Assembly (NCBI GenBank): GCA_003210235.1
Contig: QCVV01000004.1
Location: 1-42,158, forward strand
DNA length: 42,158 bases
Reading direction: 5' to 3'
Origin: Prochlorococcus sp. AG-686-O05
Lineage (GTDB): Bacteria; Cyanobacteriota; Cyanobacteriia; PCC-6307; Cyanobiaceae
The first letter of the stretch is position 1; each line of letters begins with the position of its first letter. Both the position numbers and the translations under genes were made by a program. This document shows positions 1-10,865 of this stretch, piece by piece. The notes beneath the pieces were generated by a model that saw nothing but the letters and a program-made list of their open reading frames with translations, ran no database searches and had not been told where the DNA came from.

Positions 1-550
1 TATTTTTTGTTGGGATTTTAATTCTTACAAATTGATTTTTTGATTCTTCACCATCATTAATTAGAGCAGCTAAATTTAGACTTAGGTTACTTATAAAGGG
101 GAATGGGTGTGCAGGATCAACAACTAATGGAGTTAATAATGGAAAAATTGATGATAGGAAATAATTATTACACCAATTTTGTTGGTTTTCATTAAGTTCC
201 TGATACTTTTTTATGAAAATTCCTTCATTTTTGAGCTCATCATTTAGTTCATTATTTAAATAATTTTCTTGGAGGGTTGTGAGATTTTTTACTTCTTTGT
301 TAATTTTTTTTAGTTGTTCTTTAGGCATAAGCCCATCAATACTTCTTTTTCTAATTCCAGCCTCAACTTGAGCTTTTAATGATGCTACTCTAACCATAAA
401 AAATTCATCAAGATTATTACTGAAAATTGAAAAGAATTTAATTTTATCTAGTACTTTATAGTCTTTCTCCATACCAGTAAGAAGAACTCTTTTATTAAAT
501 TCAATCCAACTTAATTCCCTATTAATGTAGTTATTTGCTTCGTATTTCAT
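1..550 (-). CDS. ppk1: Polyphosphate kinase 1, N-terminal part (gene runs off the left edge)
   Basis: Manual reverse-strand translation from the ATG at 550-548 gives MKYEANNYINRELSWIEFNKRVLLTGMEKDYKVLDKIKFFSIFSNNLDEFFMVRVASLKAQVEAG..., the typical PPK1 N-terminus (RELSWIEFN, SNNLDEFFMVRVA). Absent from the ORF track because it has no stop in the window. Confidence 0.93.
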   Translation of the reverse strand, partial: MKYEANNYINRELSWIEFNKRVLLTGMEKDYKVLDKIKFFSIFSNNLDEFFMVRVASLKAQVEAGIRKRSIDGLMPKEQLKKINKEVKNLTTLQENYLNNELNDELKNEGIFIKKYQELNENQQNWCNNYFLSSIFPLLTPLVVDPAHPFPFISNLSLNLAALINDGEESKNQFVRIKIPTKN

Positions 551-567
551 TAGGGAGATTTATTTCG

Positions 568-1818
568 TTAATTATAGGAAATTTTGTTATTTTTCCCTTC
601 AGCAATAAGGTAGATCATAAAGAGTAAAATAATTGATCCTGCAATAAATGGTGCTTTAGGACCAAAATCATCATAAACTCTCCCAGCCATCCCAATACCT
701 AAAACTCCCCCAAGACTTTGAAGACCTTGCAAATTACTTAATATAGATCCCTGATTATCCCCGTCTAATTTTTTTGAAATTAAAGCTCTTAACGTAGGTG
801 TAATTAACCCTGCGCCTACAGCTAAAAATGAAACTGCAGAGTAAATATTTGCTGACGCATTTTCTTTAGGGGTAGTTATCAATAAAAAACATGCTAAAAG
901 AATAAATCCTGAACCAATCAAGGTGAGTTTCATTTCTCCAAATCTTTTTACTAAAGGACCAATTAGACCACCTTGTACAATAATTGCTATTACCCCTACG
1001 ACTACAAGAGTTCCACTTGATGCCTTTGTAGTCCAATTCAGAGACTCTTGAAGGAAGAAAATTAAAATATTTGTTAGTCCAGTAAAAGCTATAAAATATA
1101 TAAAAAAAGCTAGAGACAATTTTCTAATTTTTTCTTCTTTAAATACTTTAAATAATTGTTTTAAAGGATTTTTTAAAATTTGGTTTGATTTATTTAATTC
1201 TTTTTGAGGCTTGGTTTCTGGTAAATAAAAGAATACTAGTATGAAGTTAATAATTGGAATTATCGAAGCTATAATAACTGGAATAATGAAATTATTATTT
1301 GTATTTTTAGCAAAAATAACAACAAATATATTGCCCAAGAAAAAACTTAACCCAAATGCAACTCCAATAAGTCCAAATGTTTTTGCTCTTTTTTCAGGAC
1401 TAGAAATATCTGCAAGAATAGTTGTTGCTGTTGCTGCAGTTCCACCACTTAGACCATCAATAAGTCTTGCTATAAACAATAAAAATAAAGGGATAGTAGC
1501 TAGTGAAGTTGACCAATCAAATAAAACTGTAAAAGATAATATTGATATTCCGATGATTGAGCCAGTTATACAAAACAAAGTTACAGGTCTTCTTCCATAT
1601 TTATCGCTCATAAGCCCAATAAAAGGAGAAGCTGTAAATTGTGCTAATTGATAAGTACAAGAGAGTAAACCATAAGTACTAGCTTTTGAGTCAAAAAGTA
1701 AAACAAAAGAAGGTAAAATTGGTAAAAGAATACTTTCGCTTAATCGGTCATTTAGTAGTGTTATAAAAGCACTGAATAAAGTGAATTTTCTACTTGGCTT
1801 GAATAAACTTTTTTTCAC
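568..1818 (-). CDS. MFS transporter, tetracycline-resistance/multidrug efflux-like
   Basis: 416 aa, about 12 hydrophobic segments, MFS loop motif GLMSDKYGRRPV and DGLSGG. Confidence 0.85.
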   Translation of the reverse strand: MKKSLFKPSRKFTLFSAFITLLNDRLSESILLPILPSFVLLFDSKASTYGLLSCTYQLAQFTASPFIGLMSDKYGRRPVTLFCITGSIIGISILSFTVLFDWSTSLATIPLFLLFIARLIDGLSGGTAATATTILADISSPEKRAKTFGLIGVAFGLSFFLGNIFVVIFAKNTNNNFIIPVIIASIIPIINFILVFFYLPETKPQKELNKSNQILKNPLKQLFKVFKEEKIRKLSLAFFIYFIAFTGLTNILIFFLQESLNWTTKASSGTLVVVGVIAIIVQGGLIGPLVKRFGEMKLTLIGSGFILLACFLLITTPKENASANIYSAVSFLAVGAGLITPTLRALISKKLDGDNQGSILSNLQGLQSLGGVLGIGMAGRVYDDFGPKAPFIAGSIILLFMIYLIAEGKNNKISYN

Positions 1819-1863
1819 GATATTTATCTACAATGCAATTTTCTTCTACTACCATACTTGTTA

Positions 1864-2649
1864 ATGGAGATTAATGTGCCCGGTGTAGTTTATTTAGTTG
1901 GAGCAGGTCCTGGTGACCCTGAGCTACTAACTTTAAAAGCTTTACGACTTATCAAAAGTTGTGATGCTTTAGTCCATGATGCGTTAGTTTCTGCCGAAAT
2001 CATAAAGGAAACTAACAAGAAAACTGAAATATTTAATGTGGGTAAAAGGGCTGGTTTGTGTTCCGTTCCTCAGGCTGAAACTAATTCACTTATTGTACAA
2101 TTAGCAAAAGAAGGAAAGAATGTTGTAAGGCTTAAAGGAGGTGATCCTTTTGTTTTTTCACGGGGTGGTGAAGAAGTATCTTTTTTAGAAAAAAATGGGA
2201 TTTCAGTTGAAATTGTGCCTGGGATAACTTCTGGAATAGCTGCTCCTTCAAATTTTGGGATCCCATTAACTCATCGAGAAGCAGGAAGTTCTATAACTTT
2301 TGTCACTGGACATGAAGATATTAATAAAGACAAAAGGACTGTTAATTGGAGAATGTTAGCTAAATCATCTGACGGTTTAGTAATTTATATGGGTATAAGA
2401 AACATAGAATTTATTGTTAAAGAATTACTTTTAGGCGGTCTGAATGAGAATACTAAATGTGCTGTTATTCAAGAAGCAACTTTGCATAACCAAAAATGTT
2501 GTATTTCAGAATTAAATAATTTAGTAGAGACAATTAGTAATAAAGGTTTTACCTCACCATCAATTGTTGTTATTGGAAGTATTGTTGATTTTAAAGTTAA
2601 TAACTATATAAATAATCTATCTGATGCTTCTTTGCCAGAAACAAATTAA
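1864..2649 (+). CDS. cobA: Uroporphyrinogen-III C-methyltransferase (SUMT)
   Basis: VYLVGAGPGDPELLTLKALRLI, VRLKGGDPFVFSRGGEE and VPGITSGIAAP are SUMT motifs. The track start at 1858 is TTG; the in-frame ATG at 1864 is more likely. Confidence 0.93.
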   Translation: MEINVPGVVYLVGAGPGDPELLTLKALRLIKSCDALVHDALVSAEIIKETNKKTEIFNVGKRAGLCSVPQAETNSLIVQLAKEGKNVVRLKGGDPFVFSRGGEEVSFLEKNGISVEIVPGITSGIAAPSNFGIPLTHREAGSSITFVTGHEDINKDKRTVNWRMLAKSSDGLVIYMGIRNIEFIVKELLLGGLNENTKCAVIQEATLHNQKCCISELNNLVETISNKGFTSPSIVVIGSIVDFKVNNYINNLSDASLPETN

Positions 2650-2651
2650 TC

Positions 2652-3479
2652 TTACGTATACAACAATTCCCAGAAATACTTTGGATCAAAAGTTGTTATA
2701 AATTCCATATCATTAACTCTTTTAATTTGTCTACAAGATAAACTATTAATTGCAATTAAAATATCATCATTATAAAATTTTGGTAAGATTAATTCTTCTT
2801 TTATTATTTTTAATTTTATAGCCTGTCTAACCATAACTCCCTGAAGACATCCACTTTCTTTTCTTGGTGTTGTCCACATGTTATTTCTTTTTAGTAATAT
2901 ATTAAAAGTACTGCCACAACATAGTTCATTAGTAGTATTTAACATTAAACAATCATCAAATAATTTTTTATTAGCTTCTATTAGTGCTTGTATTGATTGA
3001 TTATATGAAAAAGTTTTACATCGATTAATTAAACTATATTGATTTCTTTTTTCTGTTTGACTAATAAATGTATTTATTGGAGAAAAATTAGGTTTTATAA
3101 GATAAAATTCAATCCATAAATTATTCTTGTAATCCTCATGTTGATCATTATTAATTCTAATTGTTCTGCCTTTATTCAAACCTCTACTGTAATTAATTCT
3201 AATTGATCCTAATTGATGGTTTTTAAGAGACAATTTTGTAATACCTTGATTAATAATGTTTTTTAAATATGATTTATTAATATCCAAATTCATATTTAAA
3301 ACCCTACTGCTATTTTCTAGCCTTTTAATATGTTCGTCTATCAAAACAGCATTATTATTTTTTATTAAAATAGTTTCGAAGATTCCATCTCCAAACTTTA
3401 GACCTCTGTCATTTGCTGAGATTTGAATATTTTCAATATCTAGCCATTTATCTTTATGCCAACCTATACTCAGTTTCAT
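2652..3479 (-). CDS. pabC: Class IV aminotransferase, probable 4-amino-4-deoxychorismate lyase
   Basis: Branched-chain aminotransferase/ADC lyase fold motifs (ANDRGLKFGDGIFETI, GCLQGVMV), directly downstream of pabB. Start placed at ATG 3479, which gives an ATGA overlap with the pabB stop; the track start at 3512 lies inside pabB. Confidence 0.8.
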   Translation of the reverse strand: MKLSIGWHKDKWLDIENIQISANDRGLKFGDGIFETILIKNNNAVLIDEHIKRLENSSRVLNMNLDINKSYLKNIINQGITKLSLKNHQLGSIRINYSRGLNKGRTIRINNDQHEDYKNNLWIEFYLIKPNFSPINTFISQTEKRNQYSLINRCKTFSYNQSIQALIEANKKLFDDCLMLNTTNELCCGSTFNILLKRNNMWTTPRKESGCLQGVMVRQAIKLKIIKEELILPKFYNDDILIAINSLSCRQIKRVNDMEFITTFDPKYFWELLYT

Positions 3480-4795
3480 TTTAATGAATCTATTAAAGGT
3501 AAAAGTTTCCACTTTAGTTCTTCTGTTTCATTTTGAGGATTAGAATCACTAACTATTCCGCAACCAGCAGATATTTTAATTTTTTTATTTTTTACTATGA
3601 ATGATCTTATCAGTATATTGCTATCAAACTCTCCATACCAGTCAACTTTTATAAAGGATCCACAGTAAGGTCCTCTTCCGTATTTTTCAATTTCAAATAG
3701 CCTTTGACACGAACGTAATTTTGGAGCCCCAGTTATTGAGCCTCCCGGCCAGCAAGCAATTAGTAAATCAACCCAGCTTTTATCATTTTTTAGCTTTCCT
3801 CTAATTACAGATGTAAGATGATGTACTTTTAAGTAACTCTCAAGTTTTAATAATTCTGGAACCTCAATACTCCCTATTTCGCATACTTTGCTTAAATCAT
3901 TTCTTAAGAGGTCCACAATCATAATATTTTCAGCTCTATCTTTTTCATTAGTTATCAAATCTATGGCATTTAATGTATCTTGATTTTTATCTTGGTGTCT
4001 TGATCTTGTGCCTTTGATAGGTCTTGATTCGACATATCCTTCTTTGTCTATTTTCAAAAATCTTTCAGGTGAAGTTGATAATACTGCTTCATTGATTCCC
4101 TTTGAATTATTTATTATTATCCCTCCAAAAGGGGCTTGCAATTTGCTTCTTATTTTTAGATATATGCTTAAAGAATTATATGTTTCTAAAGTTTTAACCT
4201 CACATTGTGTTGTTAGATTTGCTTGAAAAATATCTCCTACAGATATAAATTTTTTAACCTTCAAAATATTTTTTTGAAATTCGTTGGTTATTTCTTTTAA
4301 ATTAATTTTCGAAAAATCAAATTTAAGATTATTTTTAATAGAATTCTTTTCTGTTTCAGCATTAATATTAACAATTATTTTTTCAAATTTATTTAATTCA
4401 GCAGAACTTGTTCCTTCAAGAATTATTTCATTAGAAACTAGATTAAATTTAATAATTGGATCATAAGAGGCAATCCATAAAGTCGATATTTCATTATTCC
4501 TCCATGGATTTTTTGGCTCGATGTAAGCACCAGCCTCAAAGTTTAACCATCCAATCCAAAATCCTTTATCAATGTTTTTTAATTTTAAAAATGGATTATT
4601 CTCGATATCTAAATTATTAACATCTCTTGAGCAAATAATTTTTTTTGGGTTAACTCCTAAAATAGACCACTTTCCATTATCTTTCCCATCACTATCTAAC
4701 CAAGCCAATCCATGGTCTCCAAATTTTAATGCAAAATGATTAGCTATCAATTCTGGGTCAAGCCACTTAGATAATTTTTTGGTTTTAATTCTCAT
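3476..4795 (-). CDS. pabB: Para-aminobenzoate synthase component I (chorismate-binding)
   Basis: ESRPIKGTRSR, NEKDRAENIMIVDLLRNDLSKVC, SVIRGKL and WPGGSITGAPK motifs of the PabB/TrpE family; PIKGT favours PabB. Confidence 0.88.
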   Translation of the reverse strand: MRIKTKKLSKWLDPELIANHFALKFGDHGLAWLDSDGKDNGKWSILGVNPKKIICSRDVNNLDIENNPFLKLKNIDKGFWIGWLNFEAGAYIEPKNPWRNNEISTLWIASYDPIIKFNLVSNEIILEGTSSAELNKFEKIIVNINAETEKNSIKNNLKFDFSKINLKEITNEFQKNILKVKKFISVGDIFQANLTTQCEVKTLETYNSLSIYLKIRSKLQAPFGGIIINNSKGINEAVLSTSPERFLKIDKEGYVESRPIKGTRSRHQDKNQDTLNAIDLITNEKDRAENIMIVDLLRNDLSKVCEIGSIEVPELLKLESYLKVHHLTSVIRGKLKNDKSWVDLLIACWPGGSITGAPKLRSCQRLFEIEKYGRGPYCGSFIKVDWYGEFDSNILIRSFIVKNKKIKISAGCGIVSDSNPQNETEELKWKLLPLIDSLK

Positions 4796-5459
4796 TCTTT
4801 TTTATTTGCCATTTTTTGTAGGCTGTTTGTCTAATTCTGCAACTATCACATTTTCCACAGGGTTCTAAATTTCCTGAATAACAACTCCATGTTTTTTCTA
4901 GAGGAACATTATTATCAAAAGCTAATTGAATAATCTCTTCTTTATTTAAATTTAGTAAAGGTGTCCAAAGTTTAATTGGATTTTCTTCTCTTCCACGTTT
5001 GTTAGCAAGATTAGCTAATTCTTGAAACTTTTTAATATAATCAGGTCTGCAATCAGGATAACCGGAATAATCTAATGCATTAACTCCTAAACCTATTAAA
5101 TCAGCGTTTATCGCCTCAGCATAACTTAACGCCACAGAAATAAAGATTGTATTTCTTCCAGGTACATAGGTGTTGGGAATTGTATTTTGCTGTATACCAT
5201 CAATAGGTAAATCTTTTTTTATATCTGTAAGAGAAGACCCGCCCCACAAAGATAAATCAAGCTTTACTATTTTGAATTCTTCTATTTCAAAGTGCTTGGC
5301 TATTGTTAATGCGGAATCTAATTCTTTTTTATGTCTTTGTCCGTAATCAAAAGATAAGCCAAATACTTTTGCTTTGGATGCTTTTGCTAAGCCTGTAACA
5401 GTAGAAGAATCCAACCCTCCTGATAATAAAATTACTGTAGATTTATTTTTTAAATCCAT
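4785..5459 (-). CDS. queC: 7-cyano-7-deazaguanine synthase
   Basis: N-terminal VILLSGGLDSSTVTG PP-loop, VPGRNTIF, C-terminal CGKCDSCRIR zinc motif. Confidence 0.95.
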   Translation of the reverse strand: MDLKNKSTVILLSGGLDSSTVTGLAKASKAKVFGLSFDYGQRHKKELDSALTIAKHFEIEEFKIVKLDLSLWGGSSLTDIKKDLPIDGIQQNTIPNTYVPGRNTIFISVALSYAEAINADLIGLGVNALDYSGYPDCRPDYIKKFQELANLANKRGREENPIKLWTPLLNLNKEEIIQLAFDNNVPLEKTWSCYSGNLEPCGKCDSCRIRQTAYKKWQIKKNEN

Positions 5460-5464
5460 ATAAA

Positions 5465-6148
5465 CTATTTAATTCTTAGGTATTTATGTGTCTGAAGACT
5501 TAAATTCCATTCAGGATTATTTTTAACAAAATCAATTGTAAGTGAAAACCCATTAACGTTATTCCATGCAGGCTGTAAATAATATTTTTTATCTAACTTA
5601 TAAAAATTCTCTTTTGATGATAAGTTGTGATATTTGTTTATTATTTCTTGCTTTATATCAATTGCAAAATCAATATCTTTTTGATCGTTGATAATTATTT
5701 TTAATTCATTACAATTTTTCAAAAAATAAGTTGTCGGGGGTTTATGTCTTTTTGGAGATAAAGTAATCCAATCATAATTGCCTGATATTTTGTTTACGCC
5801 ACTTGTTTCAATATGAATCTTGATTGGGTTTTGATTTTCTTCAGAAGTTTCTTTATTTATAGCTTGGCATAAATTATCTAAATTATGATGTAAGGGCTCA
5901 CCACCAGTGATAACCAAAAAAGATGCTCCTTTTTTTCGAGCCTTTTTTACTTCATCTATTATTTCTTTGATTGGTATTAGAGGGTATTTTTCTTTATTCC
6001 AAGAATGTTTAGTATCGCACCATGAACATCCAACATTACAACCAGCTAGTCTTACAAAAAAAGCACTTTGGCCTGTGTGAAAACCCTCTCCTTGTAATGA
6101 ATGAAATTTTTCTACTATTGGTAAGGAATTTGTCATTATTTCATTCAA
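5465..6148 (-). CDS. queE: 7-carboxy-7-deazaguanine synthase (radical SAM)
   Basis: FHSLQGEGFHTGQSAFFVRLAGCNVGCSWCDTKHSW (CxxxCxxC radical SAM cluster), VITGGEPL; adjacent to queC. Confidence 0.93.
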   Translation of the reverse strand: MNEIMTNSLPIVEKFHSLQGEGFHTGQSAFFVRLAGCNVGCSWCDTKHSWNKEKYPLIPIKEIIDEVKKARKKGASFLVITGGEPLHHNLDNLCQAINKETSEENQNPIKIHIETSGVNKISGNYDWITLSPKRHKPPTTYFLKNCNELKIIINDQKDIDFAIDIKQEIINKYHNLSSKENFYKLDKKYYLQPAWNNVNGFSLTIDFVKNNPEWNLSLQTHKYLRIK

Positions 6149-6169
6149 TAAAAATAAATAATATTAATT

Positions 6170-7774
6170 TTATTGCTTTAATTTTTCCTGCGATGCTTTG
6201 ATCAACCCTTTAAATAATGGATGTGGCTTCCCTGGCCTTGATAAGAATTCAGGATGGTATTGGCATGCTAAAAAATATGGGTGATCAACTAATTCAATCA
6301 ACTCTACTAATCTTCCATCAGGTGATGTACCGCTGATTTTGTATCCAGAATCTAAAAAACTTTGTTTGTAGTAATTATTAAATTCATATCTATGTCGATG
6401 TCTTTCATAAATAACATCTTCGTTATACAACTCTTTACCAGTTGTGTGTTTTTGCAGTCTACAAGGATAAACTCCCAATCTCATAGTACCTCCTAGATCA
6501 ACAATGTCTTCTTGTTCAGGTAATAAATGTATAACGGGGTTTGGAGAGTCTGGGTTTAATTCGGAACTAGATGCACCCGGTAATTGGGCTAAATTTCTTG
6601 CCCATTCTATTACTGCGCATTGCATACCTAAACACAAACCTAGGAAAGGAATCTTTTTTTCTCTTGCAAATTTTATTGCTGCAATTTTTCCATTCACTCC
6701 TCTATTTCCAAATCCTCCTGGAACGACGATTGCATCAACATCATTTAAATACTCCTCGGCTGATTTTTCCTCGATCATTTCAGCACTTACCCAATACAAA
6801 TCTAATAAAGCTTTTTGTTCAATGCAAGCATGCCTTAATGCCTCCACCACTGAAAGATATGCATCACCAAGTTCTATATATTTTCCAACTAAAGCAACTT
6901 TTATAGGATTACCGGGATTTCTAAGATTATGAATTATTTTTTCCCAATTCTCTAAATCGCATTCTTTATCTTCGAGTTCTAGACATTTTAAAGTCTCTTT
7001 ACATAAACCTTCATTTTTTAAAGAAAGCGGAACTGAATAAATACTATCAGCATCTAATGCTTCAATTACACAATTAAGATTAACTCCGCAGAAACCACTG
7101 AGTTTTCTTTTGAGCCCTTCATTTATTTCTTTATCACTCCTGCATACAAGTAAATCTGGTTGTATACCGATGGATCTTAACTCCTTAACAGAATGTTGAG
7201 TCGGTTTAGTTTTTATTTCACCAGAAGTTTTGATGTAAGGAAGCAAAGTTACGTGAATATAAGCGACATCATTTTTGTTCACATCATTTTTAAATTCTCT
7301 TATTGCCTCTAAAAATGGTAAAGATTCAATATCTCCGACTGTTCCACCAATCTCAGTTATAACAATATCAGCATTGCTGTTGTCTGCTACTCTATGAATC
7401 CTTTCTCTTATTTCTCCTGTGATGTGAGGAATAACTTGTACTGTTCCTCCGTTATAACTCCCTCTTCTCTCTTTATTAATGACTGCTTGGTAGATAGATC
7501 CTGTTGTGACACTGTTCAAACGAGTCATTGCAGTGTCAGTAAATCTCTCGTAGTGACCTAAATCCAAATCCGTTTCAGCTCCATCTTCGGTAACAAAAAC
7601 TTCGCCATGTTGAAATGGGCTCATTGTTCCTGGATCAACATTTAGATAAGGATCTAGTTTAAGTATTGAAACGCTATATCCTCTTGATTTTAATAATCTT
7701 CCTAAGCTTGCAGCAACAATACCTTTACCAATACTAGAAACAACTCCTCCAGTAACAAAAACAAATTTTGACAT
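6170..7774 (-). CDS. pyrG: CTP synthase
   Basis: [33 protein letters not shown]-terminus; GATase domain [19 protein letters not shown]. Confidence 0.98.
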   Translation of the reverse strand: MSKFVFVTGGVVSSIGKGIVAASLGRLLKSRGYSVSILKLDPYLNVDPGTMSPFQHGEVFVTEDGAETDLDLGHYERFTDTAMTRLNSVTTGSIYQAVINKERRGSYNGGTVQVIPHITGEIRERIHRVADNSNADIVITEIGGTVGDIESLPFLEAIREFKNDVNKNDVAYIHVTLLPYIKTSGEIKTKPTQHSVKELRSIGIQPDLLVCRSDKEINEGLKRKLSGFCGVNLNCVIEALDADSIYSVPLSLKNEGLCKETLKCLELEDKECDLENWEKIIHNLRNPGNPIKVALVGKYIELGDAYLSVVEALRHACIEQKALLDLYWVSAEMIEEKSAEEYLNDVDAIVVPGGFGNRGVNGKIAAIKFAREKKIPFLGLCLGMQCAVIEWARNLAQLPGASSSELNPDSPNPVIHLLPEQEDIVDLGGTMRLGVYPCRLQKHTTGKELYNEDVIYERHRHRYEFNNYYKQSFLDSGYKISGTSPDGRLVELIELVDHPYFLACQYHPEFLSRPGKPHPLFKGLIKASQEKLKQ

Positions 7775-7848
7775 TAAATATTTTTAATTAAACTCAACCT
7801 CCTTATATTTTATTTAAACAAAAAATTTATTGATCATCCATAAATATT

Positions 7849-9645
7849 TTATTCATCAATTGTTATTTCAATATCTAATTCTTTTAATTGGGATTTGGAG
7901 ACATTTGAAGGTGCATTTGTAAGAAGACATTTTGCTTGTTGATTTTTTGGAAAAGCGATTGTTTCTCTAATTGAATCTTCTCCCAAAATAAGCATTGTAA
8001 TCCTATCTACTCCAAATGCTATTCCCCCATGAGGTGGAGCACCCATTTCGAGAGCTTCAATTAAAAAACCAAATTTTTCATCAATTTGAATATCTGTTAA
8101 TCCAACAGTTCTAAGAACTTCTCTTTGCATTTCAGCTTGATGGATACGCAAAGAACCACCTCCTAATTCTAATCCATTTAGCACTAAGTCATAAGCATAT
8201 GCAGTAGAGCTCTGTATTTTTTCTTTTAATTCTTTTGAATCTTCAAGTTTAATATTTTTAGGAGAACAAAAAGGATGGTGTAAAGCTTCAAATCTTTTTT
8301 CTTCTTCATTCATTTCAAACATAGGAAAATCTGTGACCCACAAAAAGTTCCATTTATCTTTCACTACTAGTTTTAAATCTTTTGCAATATATTGCCTGAC
8401 TCTATCTAATGATTGATTTACAATTTGCGTATTTCCTGCTCCTAAAAGAATTAGGTCCCCATCTTTTGCTTCTGTTATTTTTAAAATGTTAGAAATATGA
8501 TTTTTATTTAAATTATTTTTTATTGCCCCAATTGTTTCAAGTTCATCTCCTTTAACTCTTATGAATGCTAATCCTCCAGCTCCTGCATCTTGGGCAACTT
8601 TAAAAATATCTCCTCCAGGTTTGATACGAACGTTACTAATACTTGCGTTGCCATTTTTAATAGTTATCGATTTTATTGCTCCGCCCATCTTAATTGCTTT
8701 GGTGAAAATGTTAAAACCAATATTGCCAAGTACATCTCCTAAATTTTTAAGCAACATTCCATATCTTGTATCTGGTCGGTCTGTTCCATAATTGTCCATG
8801 GCTTCCTGCCAAGTCATTCTTGGAAACTCCTCATTGAAGTTTATATTTAGAACATTGTTCCATACATTTTTTATTAGTTTTTCATTAAAAGAAATGATTT
8901 CTTCTTCACTTACAAAACTCATTTCAATATCAAGTTGAGTAAATTCTGGTTGTCTATCAGCTCTTAGGTCTTCATCACGGAAACATTTTGCGATTTGATA
9001 ATATTTGTCTAACCCTCCTACCATTAATAGTTGTTTAAATAATTGTGGAGATTGTGGTAAAGCAAAAAATTCACCGTTTGAAAGCCTCGCTGGAACTAAA
9101 AAATCTCTAGCTCCTTCTGGAGTCGACTTTGTCAATAATGGTGTTTCAACCTCTGTAAATCCAGAATTATCAAGATACTCTCTTACTGCTTTAATAATCT
9201 TATGTCTAGTTTTTAAATTTTTGAGTAATTTTCCTCTTCTTAGATCCAAATATCTAAATTTTAGTCTTAGCTCTTCTTTTGTATTTTCATAATCATGTAC
9301 GGAGACAGGAAATGGTAAATTATTTTTAATTTGATTAAGAATTTGTAGATCTTTAACTTTTAGTTCTAACTCTCCAGTGAGAATATTTTTATTTATTGAA
9401 TCCTTTGGTCTTTCATTAACAATTCCATGGACCATTATCACAGTCTCATTTCTTAGAATCTCAGCCTGTTTAAAAAGAGTTTCACCATCTTCAGGATTAA
9501 TAGTAATCTGCAAAAATCCACTATGATCACGCAAATCTATAAAAATTACACCACCATGATCTCTTCTTCGATCAACCCATCCACATAAATTAACTACTTT
9601 CCCAATATCTGACTTATTGAGTTCTTCACAAATTTTGTTTCGCAT
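7849..9645 (-). CDS. aspS: Aspartyl-tRNA synthetase
   Basis: Class II aaRS motifs [23 protein letters not shown] and [17 protein letters not shown]-terminal OB-fold [19 protein letters not shown]. Confidence 0.97.
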   Translation of the reverse strand: MRNKICEELNKSDIGKVVNLCGWVDRRRDHGGVIFIDLRDHSGFLQITINPEDGETLFKQAEILRNETVIMVHGIVNERPKDSINKNILTGELELKVKDLQILNQIKNNLPFPVSVHDYENTKEELRLKFRYLDLRRGKLLKNLKTRHKIIKAVREYLDNSGFTEVETPLLTKSTPEGARDFLVPARLSNGEFFALPQSPQLFKQLLMVGGLDKYYQIAKCFRDEDLRADRQPEFTQLDIEMSFVSEEEIISFNEKLIKNVWNNVLNINFNEEFPRMTWQEAMDNYGTDRPDTRYGMLLKNLGDVLGNIGFNIFTKAIKMGGAIKSITIKNGNASISNVRIKPGGDIFKVAQDAGAGGLAFIRVKGDELETIGAIKNNLNKNHISNILKITEAKDGDLILLGAGNTQIVNQSLDRVRQYIAKDLKLVVKDKWNFLWVTDFPMFEMNEEEKRFEALHHPFCSPKNIKLEDSKELKEKIQSSTAYAYDLVLNGLELGGGSLRIHQAEMQREVLRTVGLTDIQIDEKFGFLIEALEMGAPPHGGIAFGVDRITMLILGEDSIRETIAFPKNQQAKCLLTNAPSNVSKSQLKELDIEITIDE

Positions 9646-9703
9646 CTAGAAATGACTTGTTGAGCAATAATTTATAATAATAATTCTTAAAGGGTAAATT
9701 TAG

Positions 9704-10816
9704 TTAAATATCTTTTTTATAAAAAGCTCTCTTCGTTATGGTCCCTTTGAATATTTTACCTCTGATTAAAATTTCAACAACATTATTTAAAGTAGCGTAA
9801 GAATTTTGAATATAAGCAAAAGCTATTGCCTTTTGTTTAGTCGGGGACCAACTACCGCTAGTTATAGTTCCAATATTTTCCCCATCTTTAAATATTTCGC
9901 ATCCTTTTCTTCCAATAGCTCTCCCCTCAATAGTAAGACCAACTAACTTTTTCTCAATACCGAATCTTGATTGTTTTTCAAGAAAATCTCTCCCAAAAAA
10001 TTCATGATTATTTTCTAAATGTACTAGCCAACCTAATCCTGCTTCATACGGTGTAGTCGTTTCATCTAAATCTTGTCCATATAAGTGCATGCCAGCTTCA
10101 AGCCTTAAGGTATCTCTAGCACCTAATCCACAAGGTTCAATTTTTTTTGAAACTAAGAAATCCCATAAATTAATTGCTGCTTTTGCGGATAATAGGATTT
10201 CTAAACCGTTTTCACCTGTATAGCCTGTTTTCGAAAAGAAAATCTTTTCTTCAGTCGAAATATGTTTAAAAATTTTATATTCACAACCAAAGTAAGGAAT
10301 ATGCGAAATCGATGATTCACTCCATTCTTCGAATAATTTAAAAGAATTTTTGCCCTGAAGTGCAAAGAGGACCTTATCTTGTTTAGCGTTTGTTATAGAA
10401 ATAGTATTGGTATTTAAATTATTTTTAATCCAAGAAAAATCAATTTGGTATCTGCTTGCATTTACTATTAAAAAAATTTCTGAGATGTCACCTTCTTGTT
10501 GACCAAGGTCATAAATTATTAGGTCATCTATTATTCCTCCCTTTTCATTGAGCATTAATGTATATAGCCCCTGTCCCTCTGAAAAGGAGTATAAATTAGT
10601 AGGAAAGAATTTTTGAATATATTCTTTAGGATTAATACCTCTAAGACAAATTACACCCATATGGGAAATATCAAAGAATCCTGCTGAAGTTCTTACTGAT
10701 TCGTGTTCGTTTATTAATCCCGAAAAGGATATGGGCATTTCCCATCCTGCAAAATTGACTAACTTTGCATTTGACTTAATATATTTTGAATAAAGAGGAC
10801 TTTTAAGCAAATTCAT
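9704..10816 (-). CDS. gcvT: Glycine cleavage system T protein (aminomethyltransferase)
   Basis: [12 protein letters not shown]...[44 protein letters not shown]. Confidence 0.96.
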   Translation of the reverse strand: MNLLKSPLYSKYIKSNAKLVNFAGWEMPISFSGLINEHESVRTSAGFFDISHMGVICLRGINPKEYIQKFFPTNLYSFSEGQGLYTLMLNEKGGIIDDLIIYDLGQQEGDISEIFLIVNASRYQIDFSWIKNNLNTNTISITNAKQDKVLFALQGKNSFKLFEEWSESSISHIPYFGCEYKIFKHISTEEKIFFSKTGYTGENGLEILLSAKAAINLWDFLVSKKIEPCGLGARDTLRLEAGMHLYGQDLDETTTPYEAGLGWLVHLENNHEFFGRDFLEKQSRFGIEKKLVGLTIEGRAIGRKGCEIFKDGENIGTITSGSWSPTKQKAIAFAYIQNSYATLNNVVEILIRGKIFKGTITKRAFYKKDI

Positions 10817-10865
10817 TAAATATTTAATGAGTTATTTAGCTTTCATACTCTAGTTTAGAAATTTT

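Noticed and set aside
1241-1651. 136-aa plus-strand ORF
   Set aside because: Antisense shadow of the MFS transporter; no independent domain signal.
4008-4466. 72-aa and 60-aa plus-strand ORFs
   Set aside because: Antisense to pabB; no domain signal.
6504-6932. 142-aa and 111-aa plus-strand ORFs (6504-6932, 6571-6906)
   Set aside because: Both lie wholly antisense to pyrG, an unambiguous housekeeping gene.
8561-9292. 76-aa and 95-aa plus-strand ORFs
   Set aside because: Antisense to aspS.
10817-10865. Possible glycine riboswitch upstream of gcvT
   Set aside because: Only 49 nt between speB and gcvT, and no aptamer-like structure; the gap before gcvH is also too short.
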